64,000 nucleotides of DNA from Rhodomicrobium sp. R_RK_3 (GCF_002198715.1 NZ_MWLK01000030.1:66112-130111), one strand, 5' to 3'; shown: positions 35,348 to 54,051, counted from the stretch's first letter. The notes: generated by a model from the letters alone, not told the origin. Numbers and translations: made by a program.

Positions 35348-36382
35348 ATGAGCGAGTTGAGCGCGGATGCCAAGCAGAAATTCATCAGCGCGGACCGGGC
35401 GGCCGCATCGCGCAAGATCGCCATGAAGGGCATGATGCAGGCGCTCGGCATGTTGCCGATCCTGGTCATCCTGACCATCGGCTTCCATCTGATGACCGAC
35501 GGCCGCTTCTTCACCGGCCAGAACATCTCCATCGTCGCACAGCAGGCGGCCATCAACACCGTGCTCGCCGCCGGCATGACCTTCGTCATCCTCACCGGCG
35601 GCATCGACCTCTCGGTCGGCTCGATCCTGGCGGCGTCGGCCATGGTCGGGGTTATCGCCTCGCTGATCCCCGGCTGGGGCCTGCTCGGCATTCCGGCGGC
35701 GCTGCTGACCGGCTTATTCTTCGGCCTCATCAACGGCAGCCTCGTCGCCTTCCTGCAATTGCCGCCCTTCATCGTGACACTCGGCGGCCTGACCGCGATC
35801 CGAGGCGTCGCCCGGCTGATCGGTGAGGACCAGACCGTCTTCAACCCCGACCTCTCCTTCGCCTTCATCGGCAACGGCTCGCTGACCCTCATCCCCGGCG
35901 TGCTCAGCATCCCGGTGCTGGCGGTGATCGCGATCCTGGTCATTCTCGTCTCATGGTTCGTGCTGCGGCGGACCATTCTCGGCACGCATATCTATGCGGT
36001 CGGCGGCAATCCGGCGGCGGCGCGGCTATCGGGCATCAAAGTCTGGCGCGTGCTGCTGGTCGTCTATGCGATTTCCGGGCTGCTGGCAGGGCTCGGCGGC
36101 GTCATGTCGGCGGCACGCCTCTACGCCGCCAACGGCCTGCAACTCGGCCAATCCTACGAGCTGGACGCCATCGCCGCCGTCATCCTCGGCGGCACCAGCT
36201 TCATCGGCGGCATCGGCTCGATCTGGGGCACGCTGATCGGCGCGCTCATCATCGCCGTCCTGACCAACGGCCTGATCCTGCTCGGCGTCTCCGACATCTG
36301 GCAGTTCATCATCAAGGGCCTCGTGATCATCGGCGCCGTGACGCTCGACCGCTTCCGCACGCAGGGCGGCGCGCGAACCTAG
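35348..36382 (+). CDS. frcC: Sugar ABC transporter permease, FrcC-like
   Basis: 344 residues with about nine to ten helices of the BPD_transp_2 (RbsC) type. Characteristic blocks: GMTFVILTGGIDLSVGSILA after the third helix region, FIVTLGGLTAIRGVARLIGE, and the coupling-helix region GGNPAAARLSGIKVWRVLL. The last part, YELDAIAAVILGGTSFIGG, is strongly conserved in this family. GGGAGGACGGAG precedes ATG. It forms the membrane channel for the Frc importer with FrcA and the binding protein FrcB. Confidence 0.92.
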   Translation: MSELSADAKQKFISADRAAASRKIAMKGMMQALGMLPILVILTIGFHLMTDGRFFTGQNISIVAQQAAINTVLAAGMTFVILTGGIDLSVGSILAASAMVGVIASLIPGWGLLGIPAALLTGLFFGLINGSLVAFLQLPPFIVTLGGLTAIRGVARLIGEDQTVFNPDLSFAFIGNGSLTLIPGVLSIPVLAVIAILVILVSWFVLRRTILGTHIYAVGGNPAAARLSGIKVWRVLLVVYAISGLLAGLGGVMSAARLYAANGLQLGQSYELDAIAAVILGGTSFIGGIGSIWGTLIGALIIAVLTNGLILLGVSDIWQFIIKGLVIIGAVTLDRFRTQGGART

Positions 36383-36453
36383 ACCGGAGCGCATGGCGGC
36401 ATGGGGGCAGCCGCTGCGCGCCTCAGAATAATGGGCCCCGGGAGGAGTTTTCC

Positions 36454-37380
36454 ATGTTCAAGGGCATCTTGCTTGCGGGCGCGGCCTTGGCGGTTTCGGC
36501 CCAGGTCGCCGGTGCCGCCGAGCTGAAGAAGATCGGCATCACGCTCGGATCGCTCGGCAATCCGTTCTTCGTCGCTCTGTCGAACGGCGCCAAGGCCAAG
36601 GCGCTGACCATCAATCCCAAGGCCGAAGTCATCACCGGCTCGGCCGATTACGACCTCAACAAGCAGTTCACCCAGATCGACAATTTCATCGCCGCCGGGG
36701 TCAACATGATCCTGCTGAACGCAGCCGATGCGCGCGCCATCCTGCCCGCCGTGAAGCGGGCGCAAGCGGCGGGGATCGTCGTCGTGGCGGTGGACGTGGC
36801 GGCGGCGGGCGCGGATGCGACCGTTCAGACCAACAATGTGCAGGCGGGGCAGATCGCCTGCCAGTACATCGTCGACAAGCTCGGCGGCAAGGGCAATGTC
36901 ATCATCCAGAACGGGCCGCAGGTCTCAGCCGTCATCGACCGCGTCAAGGGCTGCAAGGAGGTCCTTGCCAAGGCCCCCGCCATCAAGATCCTCTCCGACG
37001 ACCAGGACGCCAAGGGCAGCCGCGACGGCGGCCTCAACGTCATGCAGGGCCATCTGACCCGCTTCGACAAGATCGACGCGGTGTTCGCCATCAACGACCC
37101 GCAGGCGGTCGGCACGGATCTGGCGATCAAGCAGCTTGGCCGGACGGGCATCATCATCACCTCGGTCGATGGCGCGCCGGACATCGAATCGGCGCTGAAG
37201 GGCAACACCGCGGTGCAGGCGTCGGCCAGCCAGGACCCGTATATGATGGCGCAGATTGCCGTTCAGACCGGCGTCGATATTATGAACGGGAAAAAGCCCG
37301 CCGATCCGATGATCCTGATGGAGTCCAAGCTCATCACGCGCGACAATATCGGGCAATATCAAGGGTGGAGCTCGCGCTAA
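36454..37380 (+). CDS. frcB: Periplasmic sugar-binding protein, FrcB-like
   Basis: 308 residues from ATG 36454 (GGGAGGAG 7 bases upstream), opening a signal peptide (FKGILLAGAALAVSAQ, cleavage near AGAAE). The mature part is a type I periplasmic-binding protein (Peripla_BP_4), with LKKIGITLGSLGNPFFVALS at its start, ADYDLNKQFTQIDNFIAAGV and SVDGAPDIESALKGN. It captures sugar in the periplasm and hands it to FrcC. The order here is A-C-B, unlike the B-C-A order of the Sinorhizobium frc operon. Fructose is inferred from context. Confidence 0.92.
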   Translation: MFKGILLAGAALAVSAQVAGAAELKKIGITLGSLGNPFFVALSNGAKAKALTINPKAEVITGSADYDLNKQFTQIDNFIAAGVNMILLNAADARAILPAVKRAQAAGIVVVAVDVAAAGADATVQTNNVQAGQIACQYIVDKLGGKGNVIIQNGPQVSAVIDRVKGCKEVLAKAPAIKILSDDQDAKGSRDGGLNVMQGHLTRFDKIDAVFAINDPQAVGTDLAIKQLGRTGIIITSVDGAPDIESALKGNTAVQASASQDPYMMAQIAVQTGVDIMNGKKPADPMILMESKLITRDNIGQYQGWSSR

Positions 37381-37403
37381 GTGGTCGTAGGCAGTGCCTG
37401 CGG

Positions 37404-37510
37404 CCTCCCCCTCACCCACCCGCCTCACGGCGGGAGCAACGACCGACGGCTCTTTTAGCCCTCTCCCCTCGTGGGAGAGGGCGGGCGCGTCAGCGACCGG
37501 GTGAGGGGGC
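37404..37510. repeat. Intergenic palindromic repeat, family A, copy 4, inside the frc operon
   Basis: Left end cctccccctcaccc and right end gggtgagggggc are inverted, with CCTCACGGCGGGAG and CCCTCTCCCCtcGTGGGAGAGGG stems inside. It fills most of the 170-base gap between frcB and frcK. Its presence in the middle of an operon could stabilise the upstream message or lower expression downstream. Confidence 0.8.
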
Positions 37511-37550
37511 TTAGCGGCGGGAGCGGCTAAGGCAGAATGGGGAGAAGACG

Positions 37551-38507
37551 ATGGCGGACGTTGTGTGCTTTGGCGATCTGCTGATCGACTTCATCCCGAC
37601 CACGAGCGGCATGAGCTTCGCCGACCTGCCGAGCTTCCAGCCCGCCCCCGGCGGCGCGGCGGCCAATGTCGCCGTCGGCCTTGCCCGGCTTGGCGTTGCG
37701 AGCGCCTTCATGGGCAAGGTCGGCGACGAGGCATTCGGCCATCTGCTGGTCGACACGCTGGCCCGCGAGGGCGTCGACGTCGCACCGATCCGCTTCGATG
37801 AGCGCGCCCGCACCGCCCTCGCCTTCGTCACCCTAACCGCCGAGGGCGAGCGCGATTTCCTGTTCTTCCGCCACCCCTCCGCCGACATGCTGTTCACGCC
37901 CGGCGAGGTCGATGTCGCGGCGATCCAGGCGGCGAAAATCTTCCATTTCGACTCGATCAGCCTCGCCCCGGCCCAATCGCGCGGCACAGCCCTCTTTGCG
38001 GCCGACGAAGCGGCTAAGGCCGGCAAGCTGATCTCCTACGACGTCAATCTCCGCCCGCCGCTCTGGGACGGCGAGGACGAGGCGCGCGCCGGCATCGTCG
38101 AAGGCTTGCAGCGGGCCGCCGTCGTCAAGATCAGCGACAGCGAGCTGGAATTCATGACCGGCGGCGCGGCCGCGCAGGATTTTCGCGCCCGGCTCTGGCA
38201 TGACGGGCTGAAGCTCGCCGTCATCAGCCTCGGCGAGCGGGGCTGCGTCGCGATCACGCCGGAGACGGAGATCGAGGTGCCGAGCGTCCCGGTCGCGGTC
38301 GTGGACACGACCGGCGCGGGCGACGGCTTCGTCGCGGGGCTGCTCTCGGGCATCGCGCGGAACCCGGCCGTGCTCGGCGACGTTCCCGCGCTCGCCGAAC
38401 TCTGCCGCTTCTCCAATGCGGTGGGGGCGCTCACGACCACCGCGCGCGGCGCCATCCCGTCCCTGCCCACGACGGCCCAAGTCGACGCGCTGCTGTCACG
38501 CCAATAA
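37551..38507 (+). CDS. frcK: Fructokinase, PfkB family
   Basis: 318 residues. PfkB signature 1 is seen as PGGAAANVAVGLARLG near the N-terminus and signature 2 as VVDTTGAGDGFVAGLL, whose DTTGAGD Asp is the catalytic base. It phosphorylates sugar with ATP in the cytoplasm; next to frcACB and pgi it most likely makes fructose 6-phosphate from imported fructose. GGGGAGAAG lies just before ATG. A ketohexokinase or ribokinase activity cannot be excluded from sequence. Confidence 0.92.
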   Translation: MADVVCFGDLLIDFIPTTSGMSFADLPSFQPAPGGAAANVAVGLARLGVASAFMGKVGDEAFGHLLVDTLAREGVDVAPIRFDERARTALAFVTLTAEGERDFLFFRHPSADMLFTPGEVDVAAIQAAKIFHFDSISLAPAQSRGTALFAADEAAKAGKLISYDVNLRPPLWDGEDEARAGIVEGLQRAAVVKISDSELEFMTGGAAAQDFRARLWHDGLKLAVISLGERGCVAITPETEIEVPSVPVAVVDTTGAGDGFVAGLLSGIARNPAVLGDVPALAELCRFSNAVGALTTTARGAIPSLPTTAQVDALLSRQ

Positions 38508-38567
38508 GGATCCGATCAGACGCATGGCCTATGATGCCCAGACACTGAGCTATTCGGGAGACCCATC

Positions 38568-40229
<1,662 letters not shown>

Positions 40230-40230
40230 C

Positions 40231-42689
<2,459 letters not shown>

Positions 42690-42693
<4 letters not shown>

Positions 42694-44879
42694 GCAGCGG
42701 CGAACCAGCCAGAGAGGCCATCGAAGCCGTCGTCAGAGGCGCCTGCCGCGATCCCTTCGCCGTGCTCGGGCCGCATCGTGTGGACGGCGGCCTTGCCATC
42801 CGCGCCTTCCAGCCCGACGCGGAAGCGCTGACCGTCATCGGCCGCGACGGCGAAGCGCTTGGTCAGCTTGAGCGCATCGATCCCGCCGGCTTCTATTCGG
42901 GCGTCGTCGCGGACGTTGCGGACTACCGCCTCCGCGCCCGCCGCCACGGCGATCAGTGGGACCTGGAGGACCCCTACCGCTTCGGCCCGCTGATCGGCGA
43001 ACTCGACACGCATCTCTTCGGGGAGGGAAGTCACCGGCGGCTCTGGGAACGGCTCGGCGCGCATCTCATCGAGCATCAGGGCATCGCGGGCACCCATTTC
43101 GCGGTCTGGGCGCCGGGAGCGCGGCGGGTCTCCGTGGTCGGCGATTTCAACCAGTGGGATGGCCGCCGCCACCAGATGCGCCTGCATCCGGGCGTCGGCA
43201 TCTGGGAGATTTTCCTGCCCGGCCGCGGCGAGCGCACGGTCTACAAATATGAAATTCTTGGCGCGGACGGCAGCCTGCTGCCGCTGAAGGCCGACCCGTT
43301 CGGCTTCGGCGGCGAGCTGCGTCCGAAAAATGCCTCCGTGGTGCGCCGCGTCGACCGTTTCGAATGGAGCGACGGCGATTGGCGCGCATCCCGCCGCGCG
43401 CGGCAATCCATCGACGCGCCGATCTCGATCTACGAAGTGCATCTCGGCTCCTGGCGGCGGGGCGAGGGCAACCGCTTCCTCTCCTATGACGAGATCGCCG
43501 ACCAGCTCATTCCTTACGTCCAGGAACTCGGCTTCACCCATATCGAGCTCTTGCCGATCACCGAGTTCCCCTTCGACGGCTCCTGGGGCTATCAGCCCAT
43601 CGGCCTGTTCGCGCCGACCTCCCGCTTCGGCGACCCTGCCGCCTTCGCCCGTTTCGTCGACCGCTTTCATCAGGCCGGAATCGGCGTCTTGCTCGACTGG
43701 GTGCCCGGCCATTTCCCGTCCGACGAGCATGGCCTCGGCCGCTTCGACGGCACCGCGCTCTACGAGCACGAAGACCCGCGCCAGGGGTTCCATCAGGATT
43801 GGAACACGCTGATCTACAATTACGGCCGTCCCGAAGTGGCGAACTATCTGCACGCCAATGCGTTGTTCTGGCAGGACATTTATCATCTGGACGGCCTTCG
43901 GGTCGATGCCGTCGCCTCCATGCTCTATCTCGACTATTCCCGCAAGGCCGGCGAGTGGCTGCCCAACCGCCATGGCGGCCGCGAAAATCTCGAAGCCATC
44001 GATTTCCTCAAGCGCACCAACGAACTCACCTATGGCGCCGATGACAGCATCATGATGGTGGCCGAGGAATCGACCGCATGGCCGGGCGTGTCGCGGCCGA
44101 CATCGGCGGGCGGGCTGGGCTTCGGCTATAAGTGGAACATGGGCTGGATGCACGACACGCTCGTCTACATGAGCAAGGACCCCGTGCATCGCCGCTGGCA
44201 TCACCACCAGATGACTTTTGGCCTGCTCTACGCCTTCACGGAAAATTTCGTGCTGCCGCTCTCGCATGACGAAGTCGTGCACGGCAAGGGCACCATCCTG
44301 ACGCGGATGCCCGGTGATGACTGGCAGAAATTCGCAAATTTGCGGGCCTATTACGCCTTCATGTGGGGGCATCCGGGCAAGAAGCTCTTGTTCATGGGCC
44401 AGGAATTCGGCCAGCGCGGCGAGTGGAATGCGGATCGGTCGCTGGACTGGCATCTGCTCGGCGAACGGCCGCACGAAGGCGTGCGCATGCTGGTCAAGGA
44501 TCTGAACCGGCTCTATCGGCAGGAGCCCGCACTGCACCAGCTCGATTGCGACGCGGCCGGCTTCGAATGGCTGGAGGCCAGCGACGCGGACACCTCGATC
44601 CTGGCATGGCTGCGCAAGAGCCGCGACGGGCGCGCCCCGGTTTTGGTGGTCTCAAATTTCACCCCGACGCCACGCCCCGGCTACCGCCTCGGCCTCCCCG
44701 CCTCGGGCCGCTGGCGCGAAATCCTGAACACCGACGCGGACATTTACGGCGGCTCCGGCATGGGCAATCTCGGCATGATCGAGACCGAGGAAGTGGCGAG
44801 CCACGGCCGCCCCTACTCGGCCCGGATGACGCTGCCGCCGCTAGCCACTGTCTGGTTCCGCCTGGAGGAGAATGGCTGA
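42690..44879 (+). CDS. glgB: 1,4-alpha-glucan branching enzyme
   Basis: 729 residues from ATG 42690, which overlaps the glgP stop. Two N-terminal CBM48-type domains (about 10-100 and 120-215; the second with [20 protein letters not shown]) precede the GH13 barrel. Catalytic blocks: nucleophile Asp in [18 protein letters not shown], acid Glu in [18 protein letters not shown], third Asp in [13 protein letters not shown]. It cuts alpha-1,4 chains and rejoins them as alpha-1,6 branches. The length equals that of GlgB from proteobacteria, such as E. coli (728). Confidence 0.96.
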
Positions 44880-44900
44880 TGCCGGGTCGCTTTTTCCGTC

Positions 44901-45001
44901 GCCCCGGCCGTCAGAGCCGGGGCCTACTCGCATCACCGCTTGCCGCAGTGCTTGCGGGGCGGCCATTGGGTCCCGGCTCGCCGCTGCGCGACGTCCGGGA
45001 C
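44901..45001. repeat. Two hairpins in the glgB-glgC gap (repeat family C)
   Basis: Hairpin one: gccccggc (44901-44908) and gccggggc (44916-44923). Hairpin two: gtcccgg (44970-44976) and ccgggac (44995-45001) around GCTCGCCGCTGCGCGACG. The same 8-bp stem GCCCCGGC/GCCGGGGC recurs at 55775-55796. A 61-codon frame starting at the ATG overlapping the glgB stop (44879) and ending at 45064 runs across these hairpins; I treat it as chance. Confidence 0.6.
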
Positions 45002-45104
45002 GACGAATTGAGGGCGTCGGCAGAAGCGCAGGGCGCTAGCAAGCCGATGAACAGTAACGCGTAAACGACGATCAGAGGACACGACAAATCCGGAGGAGGA
45101 GAAG

Positions 45105-46379
45105 ATGGGCAGGACGGAGCGGGTCGCATCGAACCTATCGCGCAACGCGATGGCTTATGTGCTGGCGGGTGGCCGCGGCGCGCGCCTTCTGGAGCTCACC
45201 GACAAACGCGCCAAACCCGCCGTCTATTTCGGCGGCAAGAGCCGGATCATCGACTTCGCTCTCTCCAATGCGCTGAATTCCGGCATCCGCCGCATCTGCG
45301 TCGCGACGCAATACAAGGCGCATTCTCTGATCCGCCATCTCCAGCGCGGCTGGAATTTCTTCCGCCCAGAGCGCAACGAAGGTTTTGACATCCTGCCCGC
45401 CTCGCAGCGGGTGTCCGAGAGCCAGTGGTATGCCGGCACCGCCGATGCGGTGTTCCAGAACATCGACATCATCGATGCCTATGGCCCGGAATATATGGTC
45501 ATCCTGGCGGGCGACCATGTCTACAAGATGGATTACGAGCCGATGCTCCAGCAGCACGTCAATGCCGGCGCCGACGTCACGGTCGGCTGCCTGGAGGTGC
45601 CGCGCGCTGAGGCCAGCGGCTTCGGCGTCATGCAGGTCGATCAGGACGACCGCATCATCCAGTTCCTGGAAAAGCCAGCCGATCCGCCTGGGATGCCGGA
45701 CAAGCCGGACATGGCGCTCGCCAGCATGGGCATCTATGTCTTTCAGACCAATTTCCTGTTCGACGCGCTCCGGCGCGATGCGGCCGACCCGACCTCCGAG
45801 CGCGATTTCGGCAAGAACATCATCCCCTACCTGGTCAAGCACGGCAAAGCCGTCGCGCACCGCTTCCCCGCCTCCTGCGTCAGGAGCGGCGAAGAATTTT
45901 CCGACGAGCCCTATTGGCGCGATGTCGGCACCATCGACGCCTATTGGCAGGCCAATATCGACCTCACAGATTTCACCCCCGCCCTCGATCTCTACGACCG
46001 CGAATGGCCGATCTGGACCTATGCGGAAGTCACGCCGCCGGCCAAGTTCATCCATGACGAAGCGACCCGTCGCGGCATGGCGGTCAGCTCGATGGTCTCC
46101 GGCGGCTGCATCATTTCGGGCAGCAAGATCTCGCAATCGCTGCTGTTCACCGGCGTGCATTCGCACTCTTTCAGCGAGCTGGATCAGGTGGTGGCGCTGC
46201 CTTATGTCGAAATCCGGCGCAATGCCCGGCTGAAGAAGGTGGTGATCGATCGCGGCGTCCGCATTCCGGAAGGGCTGGTCGTCGGCGAGGATCCCGTGGA
46301 GGATGCGCGCCGCTTCCGGCTCAGCGAGGGCGGCGTCTGCCTTATCACCCAGACGATGATCGACCGGCTGAAGAGCTGA
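45105..46379 (+). CDS. glgC: Glucose-1-phosphate adenylyltransferase
   Basis: 424 residues; GGAGGAGGAG precedes ATG. The N-terminal nucleotidyltransferase domain has [40 protein letters not shown] and [17 protein letters not shown]. The C-terminal left-handed beta-helix starts near residue 300. It makes ADP-glucose from ATP and glucose 1-phosphate, the committed and allosterically controlled step of glycogen synthesis. Related rhizobial enzymes respond to fructose 6-phosphate and pyruvate, which would fit the linked fructose pathway, but this is inference. glgA starts 3 bases downstream. Confidence 0.96.
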   Translation: MGRTERVASNLSRNAMAYVLAGGRGARLLELTDKRAKPAVYFGGKSRIIDFALSNALNSGIRRICVATQYKAHSLIRHLQRGWNFFRPERNEGFDILPASQRVSESQWYAGTADAVFQNIDIIDAYGPEYMVILAGDHVYKMDYEPMLQQHVNAGADVTVGCLEVPRAEASGFGVMQVDQDDRIIQFLEKPADPPGMPDKPDMALASMGIYVFQTNFLFDALRRDAADPTSERDFGKNIIPYLVKHGKAVAHRFPASCVRSGEEFSDEPYWRDVGTIDAYWQANIDLTDFTPALDLYDREWPIWTYAEVTPPAKFIHDEATRRGMAVSSMVSGGCIISGSKISQSLLFTGVHSHSFSELDQVVALPYVEIRRNARLKKVVIDRGVRIPEGLVVGEDPVEDARRFRLSEGGVCLITQTMIDRLKS

Positions 46380-50713
<4,334 letters not shown>

Positions 50714-50782
50714 GGCTTGGCGCGTCGACCGCATTGACGCGATGATGGCACAAACACGCGTTCACTAGGGAAGGACACGAAA

Positions 50783-51541
50783 ATGGCTGCACAGAACAAG
50801 GTCGCGCTGATCACCGGCGGCGGCACCGGGATCGGACAGGCGGCGGCGCTGGCGCTGCAGGGCGATGGCTGGGATGTCGTCATCACCGGGCGGCGCAAGG
50901 AAGAACTGGACAAGACCGTCCAGCAGGCCAAGGCGGAGGGCGGCAAGCTCCTCGCCATCGTCGCCGACGTCACCCGCCAGGACGAGGTCAAGCGCCTGTT
51001 CGCCGAGACCGTGGCGGCATTCGGCCGGCTCGATTTCCTGTTCAACAATGCCGGCATGGGCGCGCCGGCCGTGCCGATGGAGGAACTGACCCTCGCGCAA
51101 TGGCAATCGGTGGTCGACGTCAACCTGACCGGCGCGTTCCTGTGCGCCCAGGAAGCCGTCCGCATCATGAAGGGCCAAACGCCGCAGGGCGGGCGCATCG
51201 TCAACAACGGCTCGATCTCGGCGCACACGCCCCGGCCGAATTCCGTCGCCTACACCGCAACCAAGCATGCCGTCACCGGGTTGACCAAATGCATCGCGCT
51301 GGACGGGCGGCCGTTCAACATCGCCTGTGGCCAGCTCGATATCGGCAATGCCGACACGGCGATGGGCGGCCGGATGAAGGCGGGCGTGCCGCAGGCCAAC
51401 GGCACCATCGCGCCGGAAGCGGTGATGGATGTCGCCCATTGCGGCTCGGCGATCCGCTACATGGCCAGCCTGCCGCTCGAGGCCAATGTGCTGACGATGA
51501 CGATCAAGGCGACCACCATGCCGTTCGAGGGGCGCGGCTGA
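50783..51541 (+). CDS. Short-chain dehydrogenase/reductase
   Basis: 252 residues, classical SDR. Cofactor-binding TGGGTGIG near residue 12, NNAG near 90, and the catalytic Ser (NNGSIS) and Tyr-Lys (YTATK) are all present. Arg residues after the second strand ([11 protein letters not shown]) suggest preference for NADP. The C-terminus has an unusual Met/Thr-rich segment ([16 protein letters not shown]). Substrate unknown. It lies 69 bases after the MFS gene and 28 bases before a flavin reductase on the same strand, so it may be the tail of the same operon. AAGGA precedes ATG. Confidence 0.9.
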   Translation: MAAQNKVALITGGGTGIGQAAALALQGDGWDVVITGRRKEELDKTVQQAKAEGGKLLAIVADVTRQDEVKRLFAETVAAFGRLDFLFNNAGMGAPAVPMEELTLAQWQSVVDVNLTGAFLCAQEAVRIMKGQTPQGGRIVNNGSISAHTPRPNSVAYTATKHAVTGLTKCIALDGRPFNIACGQLDIGNADTAMGGRMKAGVPQANGTIAPEAVMDVAHCGSAIRYMASLPLEANVLTMTIKATTMPFEGRG

Positions 51542-51569
51542 GCAGGCGCCTCTCAGCGAAGGACGCCAG

Positions 51570-52130
51570 ATGAAAGCCTATGCCAAGAAGGATTTTCCGG
51601 TCGATCAGATCCGGCGCTTTCTCGAGCCCGGGCCTATCGTGCTGGTCAGCTCGGCCTTCAACGGCAAGACCAACATCATGACGATGGGCTGGCATATGGT
51701 GATGGGTTTCCAGCCCTCGCTGATCGGCTGCTACATCTGGAGTGAGAACCACAGCTTCGACCTCATCCGGCAGAGCCGGAGTTGCGTCATCAACATCCCC
51801 GAGGTGGAACTCGCCGCGAAGGTCGTCGGCATCGGCAACAGCTCGGGCCGCGACATCGACAAATTCGCCGAGTTCGGGCTGACGGCGCTCGCGTCGGAAA
51901 AGGTCGAGGCCCCGTTGATCGCAGAGTGCTATGCCAATTACGAATGCAAGCTCGCCGATGACAGCCTGATCGACAGCTACAGCCTGTTCGTCTGGGAGGT
52001 GGTGAAGGCGCATGTCCCCGCCGCGCCGAAATATCCCCGCACCATCCACTATCGCGGCGATGGCATGTTCATGATCTCGGGGCAGAACACCACGCGCTGG
52101 CGCAGCGGTTTCAAGCCGCAGAACCTGTAG
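51570..52130 (+). CDS. Flavin reductase-like FMN-binding protein
   Basis: 186 residues with the FMN-binding split-barrel fold of the flavin reductase-like family: GPIVLVSSAFNGKTNIMTMG then GFQPSLIGCYIWSENHSFDL and SRSCVINIPEVELAAKVVGI. Such proteins reduce FMN with NAD(P)H for a partner oxygenase or act on their own. No monooxygenase partner is adjacent, but the SDR precedes it by 28 bases. AAGGACGCCAG lies before ATG. A hairpin at 52139 closes this unit. Confidence 0.87.
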   Translation: MKAYAKKDFPVDQIRRFLEPGPIVLVSSAFNGKTNIMTMGWHMVMGFQPSLIGCYIWSENHSFDLIRQSRSCVINIPEVELAAKVVGIGNSSGRDIDKFAEFGLTALASEKVEAPLIAECYANYECKLADDSLIDSYSLFVWEVVKAHVPAAPKYPRTIHYRGDGMFMISGQNTTRWRSGFKPQNL

Positions 52131-52138
52131 GGTCGGTG

Positions 52139-52156
52139 CTGGGGCCTCTGCCCCAG
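52139..52156. terminator. Hairpin between convergent genes, possible two-way terminator
   Basis: Perfect 7-bp stem ctggggc (52139-52145) and gccccag (52150-52156) with a CTCT loop, 8 bases after the flavin reductase stop and touching the stop of the opposing LysR gene. No T run, so termination strength is uncertain. Confidence 0.5.
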
Positions 52157-52157
52157 G

Positions 52158-53054
52158 CTAGAACGACCATTCCCGCGCCTTGGCGACCATGAAATCGCGG
52201 AAGACTTCGATGCGCTTGGAGGATTTCATCTCTTCGGGATAGACGAAATAGGTCTCGAAATTGGGAAGGCCGTCTTCGCCGTCGAGCACGGCGACGAGCT
52301 TGGGGTCGTCGCGGGCGACGTAATCCGGCAGCACCGCGAGGCCGAGGCCCCGGCGGACGCCTTCCAGCAGGCCGATCACATTGTTGATCTGCACCCCGGC
52401 GATGCGCGCGGCCGAGCCGTTCTCGCGGCCGGCTGTCTCCAGCCAGTTGATGCGGCGCAGATGCGGCGGCGCCATGCCGCCATAGGTGAGAATGCGGTGG
52501 CGCTCCAGTTCGGCGATGGTCTTCGGCGTTCCGTGCTTTTTGACGTAGTCGGGTGATGCGTAGACGTGATTATGCACCACGAACAGCTTGCGCCGGATGA
52601 GGTCGTTCTGCGATGGCGGCTGGAAGCGGATCGCCACATCGGCCTCGCGCATGCCCAGATCCAGCTCCTCGTCATTGAGGATGAGCTGCACGCGGATGTC
52701 AGGGTAGAGATTCATGAACTCGCCGAGGCGCGGCGTCAGCCAGACGATACCGAGCGCCACCGTCGTGGTGATGCGCAGGTCGCCATTCGGCTTGCCGCGC
52801 GAATCCGAGAGCAGGATTTCCGCCGAGGCCAGCTTCATGAAGACGTCCTGCGCAGTGCGGTAGAGCAGGTCGCCCTGCTCGGTCAGGACCAGCCCGCGCG
52901 CATGGCGGTGGAACAGCGGCGCCCGCAGCTCCCGCTCCAGGGCGCTGACCTGGCGGCTGACAGCCGACTGGCTCATATTCAGCGTCTCACCCGCGTGGGT
53001 GAAACTGCCGGCCTCGGCCGCAGCGTGAAATATTCTGAGCTTATCCCAGTCCAT
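52158..53054 (-). CDS. LysR-family transcriptional regulator
   Basis: 298 residues. HTH at about 1-60 (MDWDKLRIFHAAAEAGSFTH, then NMSQSAVSRQVSALERELRA) and effector domain at about 90-290. It follows trxB by 34 bases on the same strand and may be co-transcribed with it, or act on the convergent or nearby genes. In many Rhizobiales a LysR regulator of this type sits beside trxB, so the pairing is probably old. Effector not predictable; no conserved redox Cys pair like that of OxyR is apparent. Confidence 0.88.
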   Translation of the reverse strand: MDWDKLRIFHAAAEAGSFTHAGETLNMSQSAVSRQVSALERELRAPLFHRHARGLVLTEQGDLLYRTAQDVFMKLASAEILLSDSRGKPNGDLRITTTVALGIVWLTPRLGEFMNLYPDIRVQLILNDEELDLGMREADVAIRFQPPSQNDLIRRKLFVVHNHVYASPDYVKKHGTPKTIAELERHRILTYGGMAPPHLRRINWLETAGRENGSAARIAGVQINNVIGLLEGVRRGLGLAVLPDYVARDDPKLVAVLDGEDGLPNFETYFVYPEEMKSSKRIEVFRDFMVAKAREWSF

Positions 53055-53088
53055 GAAAAACGATTATGCTTGTTTAATTGCGAAATGA

Positions 53089-54051
53089 CTACTCGGCAGC
53101 CTGCGCGTGCGCTGCGTGATGCGCGAGAAACTTCTCCGCCTCGAGCGCAGCCATGCAGCCCATCCCGGCAGCGGTGACCGCCTGGCGATAGGTTTCGTCG
53201 GCCACGTCGCCGGCCGCGAAGACACCGGGGACATTCGTCGCGGTCGAATGCGGCGCGATGAGGATGTAGCCGTTCGGTTTCATCGCCACCTGGCCCTTGA
53301 AGATCTCCGTCGCCGGCGTGTGGCCGATGGCGATGAAGATGGCGTCGGTCGGGTAGTCATAGACTTCGCCGGTCAGCAGGTTCTTCAGCCGCGCCGCCTT
53401 GACGCTGAGCGGGGCTTCGCTGCCCACCACCTCCTCGAGCGCGGTGTTCCAGATCACGTCGATCTTGTCGTGCTTGAACAGCCGGTCCTGCAGGATGCGC
53501 TCGGCGCGCAGCTCGCTGCGGCGGTGGATGAGGGTGACCTTCCTGGCGTGATTGGTGAGGAACAGCGCCTCCTCGACCGCCGTATTGCCGCCGCCGATCA
53601 CCACCACGTCCTTCTCGCGGCAGAAGAAGCCGTCGCAGGTGGCGCACGCCGAGACGCCAAAGCCCTTGAACCGCTCCTCGCTCGCAAGGCCGAGCCAGCG
53701 CGCCTGGGCGCCGGTGGCGATCACGACCGAGTCGGCGCTGTATTCGGCGCCGCTATCGGCCTTCAGCTTAAACGGCCGGCGGCTGAAATCGACCGAGGCG
53801 ATATGGTCGGAGACGATCTCGGTGCCGACATGCAGCGCCTGCGCGCGCATCTGCTCCATCAGCCATGGGCCCTGGATAACATCGGCAAAGCCGGGATAGT
53901 TTTCGACATCGGTGGTTATGGTGAGCTGTCCGCCGGGCTGGATGCCTTCGATGATCAGCGGCTTCAGCATGGCCCGGGCAGCGTAAATCGCGGCGGTGTA
54001 ACCCGCCGGTCCCGAACCGATAATGATCAGCTTCTCGTGGCGTGCGCCCAT
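53089..54051 (-). CDS. trxB: Thioredoxin reductase
   Basis: 320 residues from ATG 54051 (GGGAA upstream), which gives the usual N-terminus; a TTG at 54069 is less likely. FAD-binding IIIGSGPAGYTAAIYAARA, the redox-active ACATCDGFFC (Cys 136 and Cys 139) and the NADPH motif VVIGGGNTAVEEALFLTNHA are present, as is the C-terminal GVFAAGDVADETYRQAVTAA. It passes electrons from NADPH to thioredoxin in the cytoplasm. Length and motifs fit the low-molecular-weight bacterial type. Confidence 0.96.
   Translation of the reverse strand: MGARHEKLIIIGSGPAGYTAAIYAARAMLKPLIIEGIQPGGQLTITTDVENYPGFADVIQGPWLMEQMRAQALHVGTEIVSDHIASVDFSRRPFKLKADSGAEYSADSVVIATGAQARWLGLASEERFKGFGVSACATCDGFFCREKDVVVIGGGNTAVEEALFLTNHARKVTLIHRRSELRAERILQDRLFKHDKIDVIWNTALEEVVGSEAPLSVKAARLKNLLTGEVYDYPTDAIFIAIGHTPATEIFKGQVAMKPNGYILIAPHSTATNVPGVFAAGDVADETYRQAVTAAGMGCMAALEAEKFLAHHAAHAQAAE

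Noticed and set aside
44879-45064. A 61-codon frame starting in the glgB stop and ending before glgC
   Set aside because: It runs through two palindromic hairpins, has no ribosome site of its own beyond coupling, and the peptide (GRFFRRPGRQSRG) looks random.
52158-53054. The LysR gene next to trxB as OxyR
   Set aside because: No conserved redox-active Cys pair can be seen in the effector domain, and adjacency alone is not enough.
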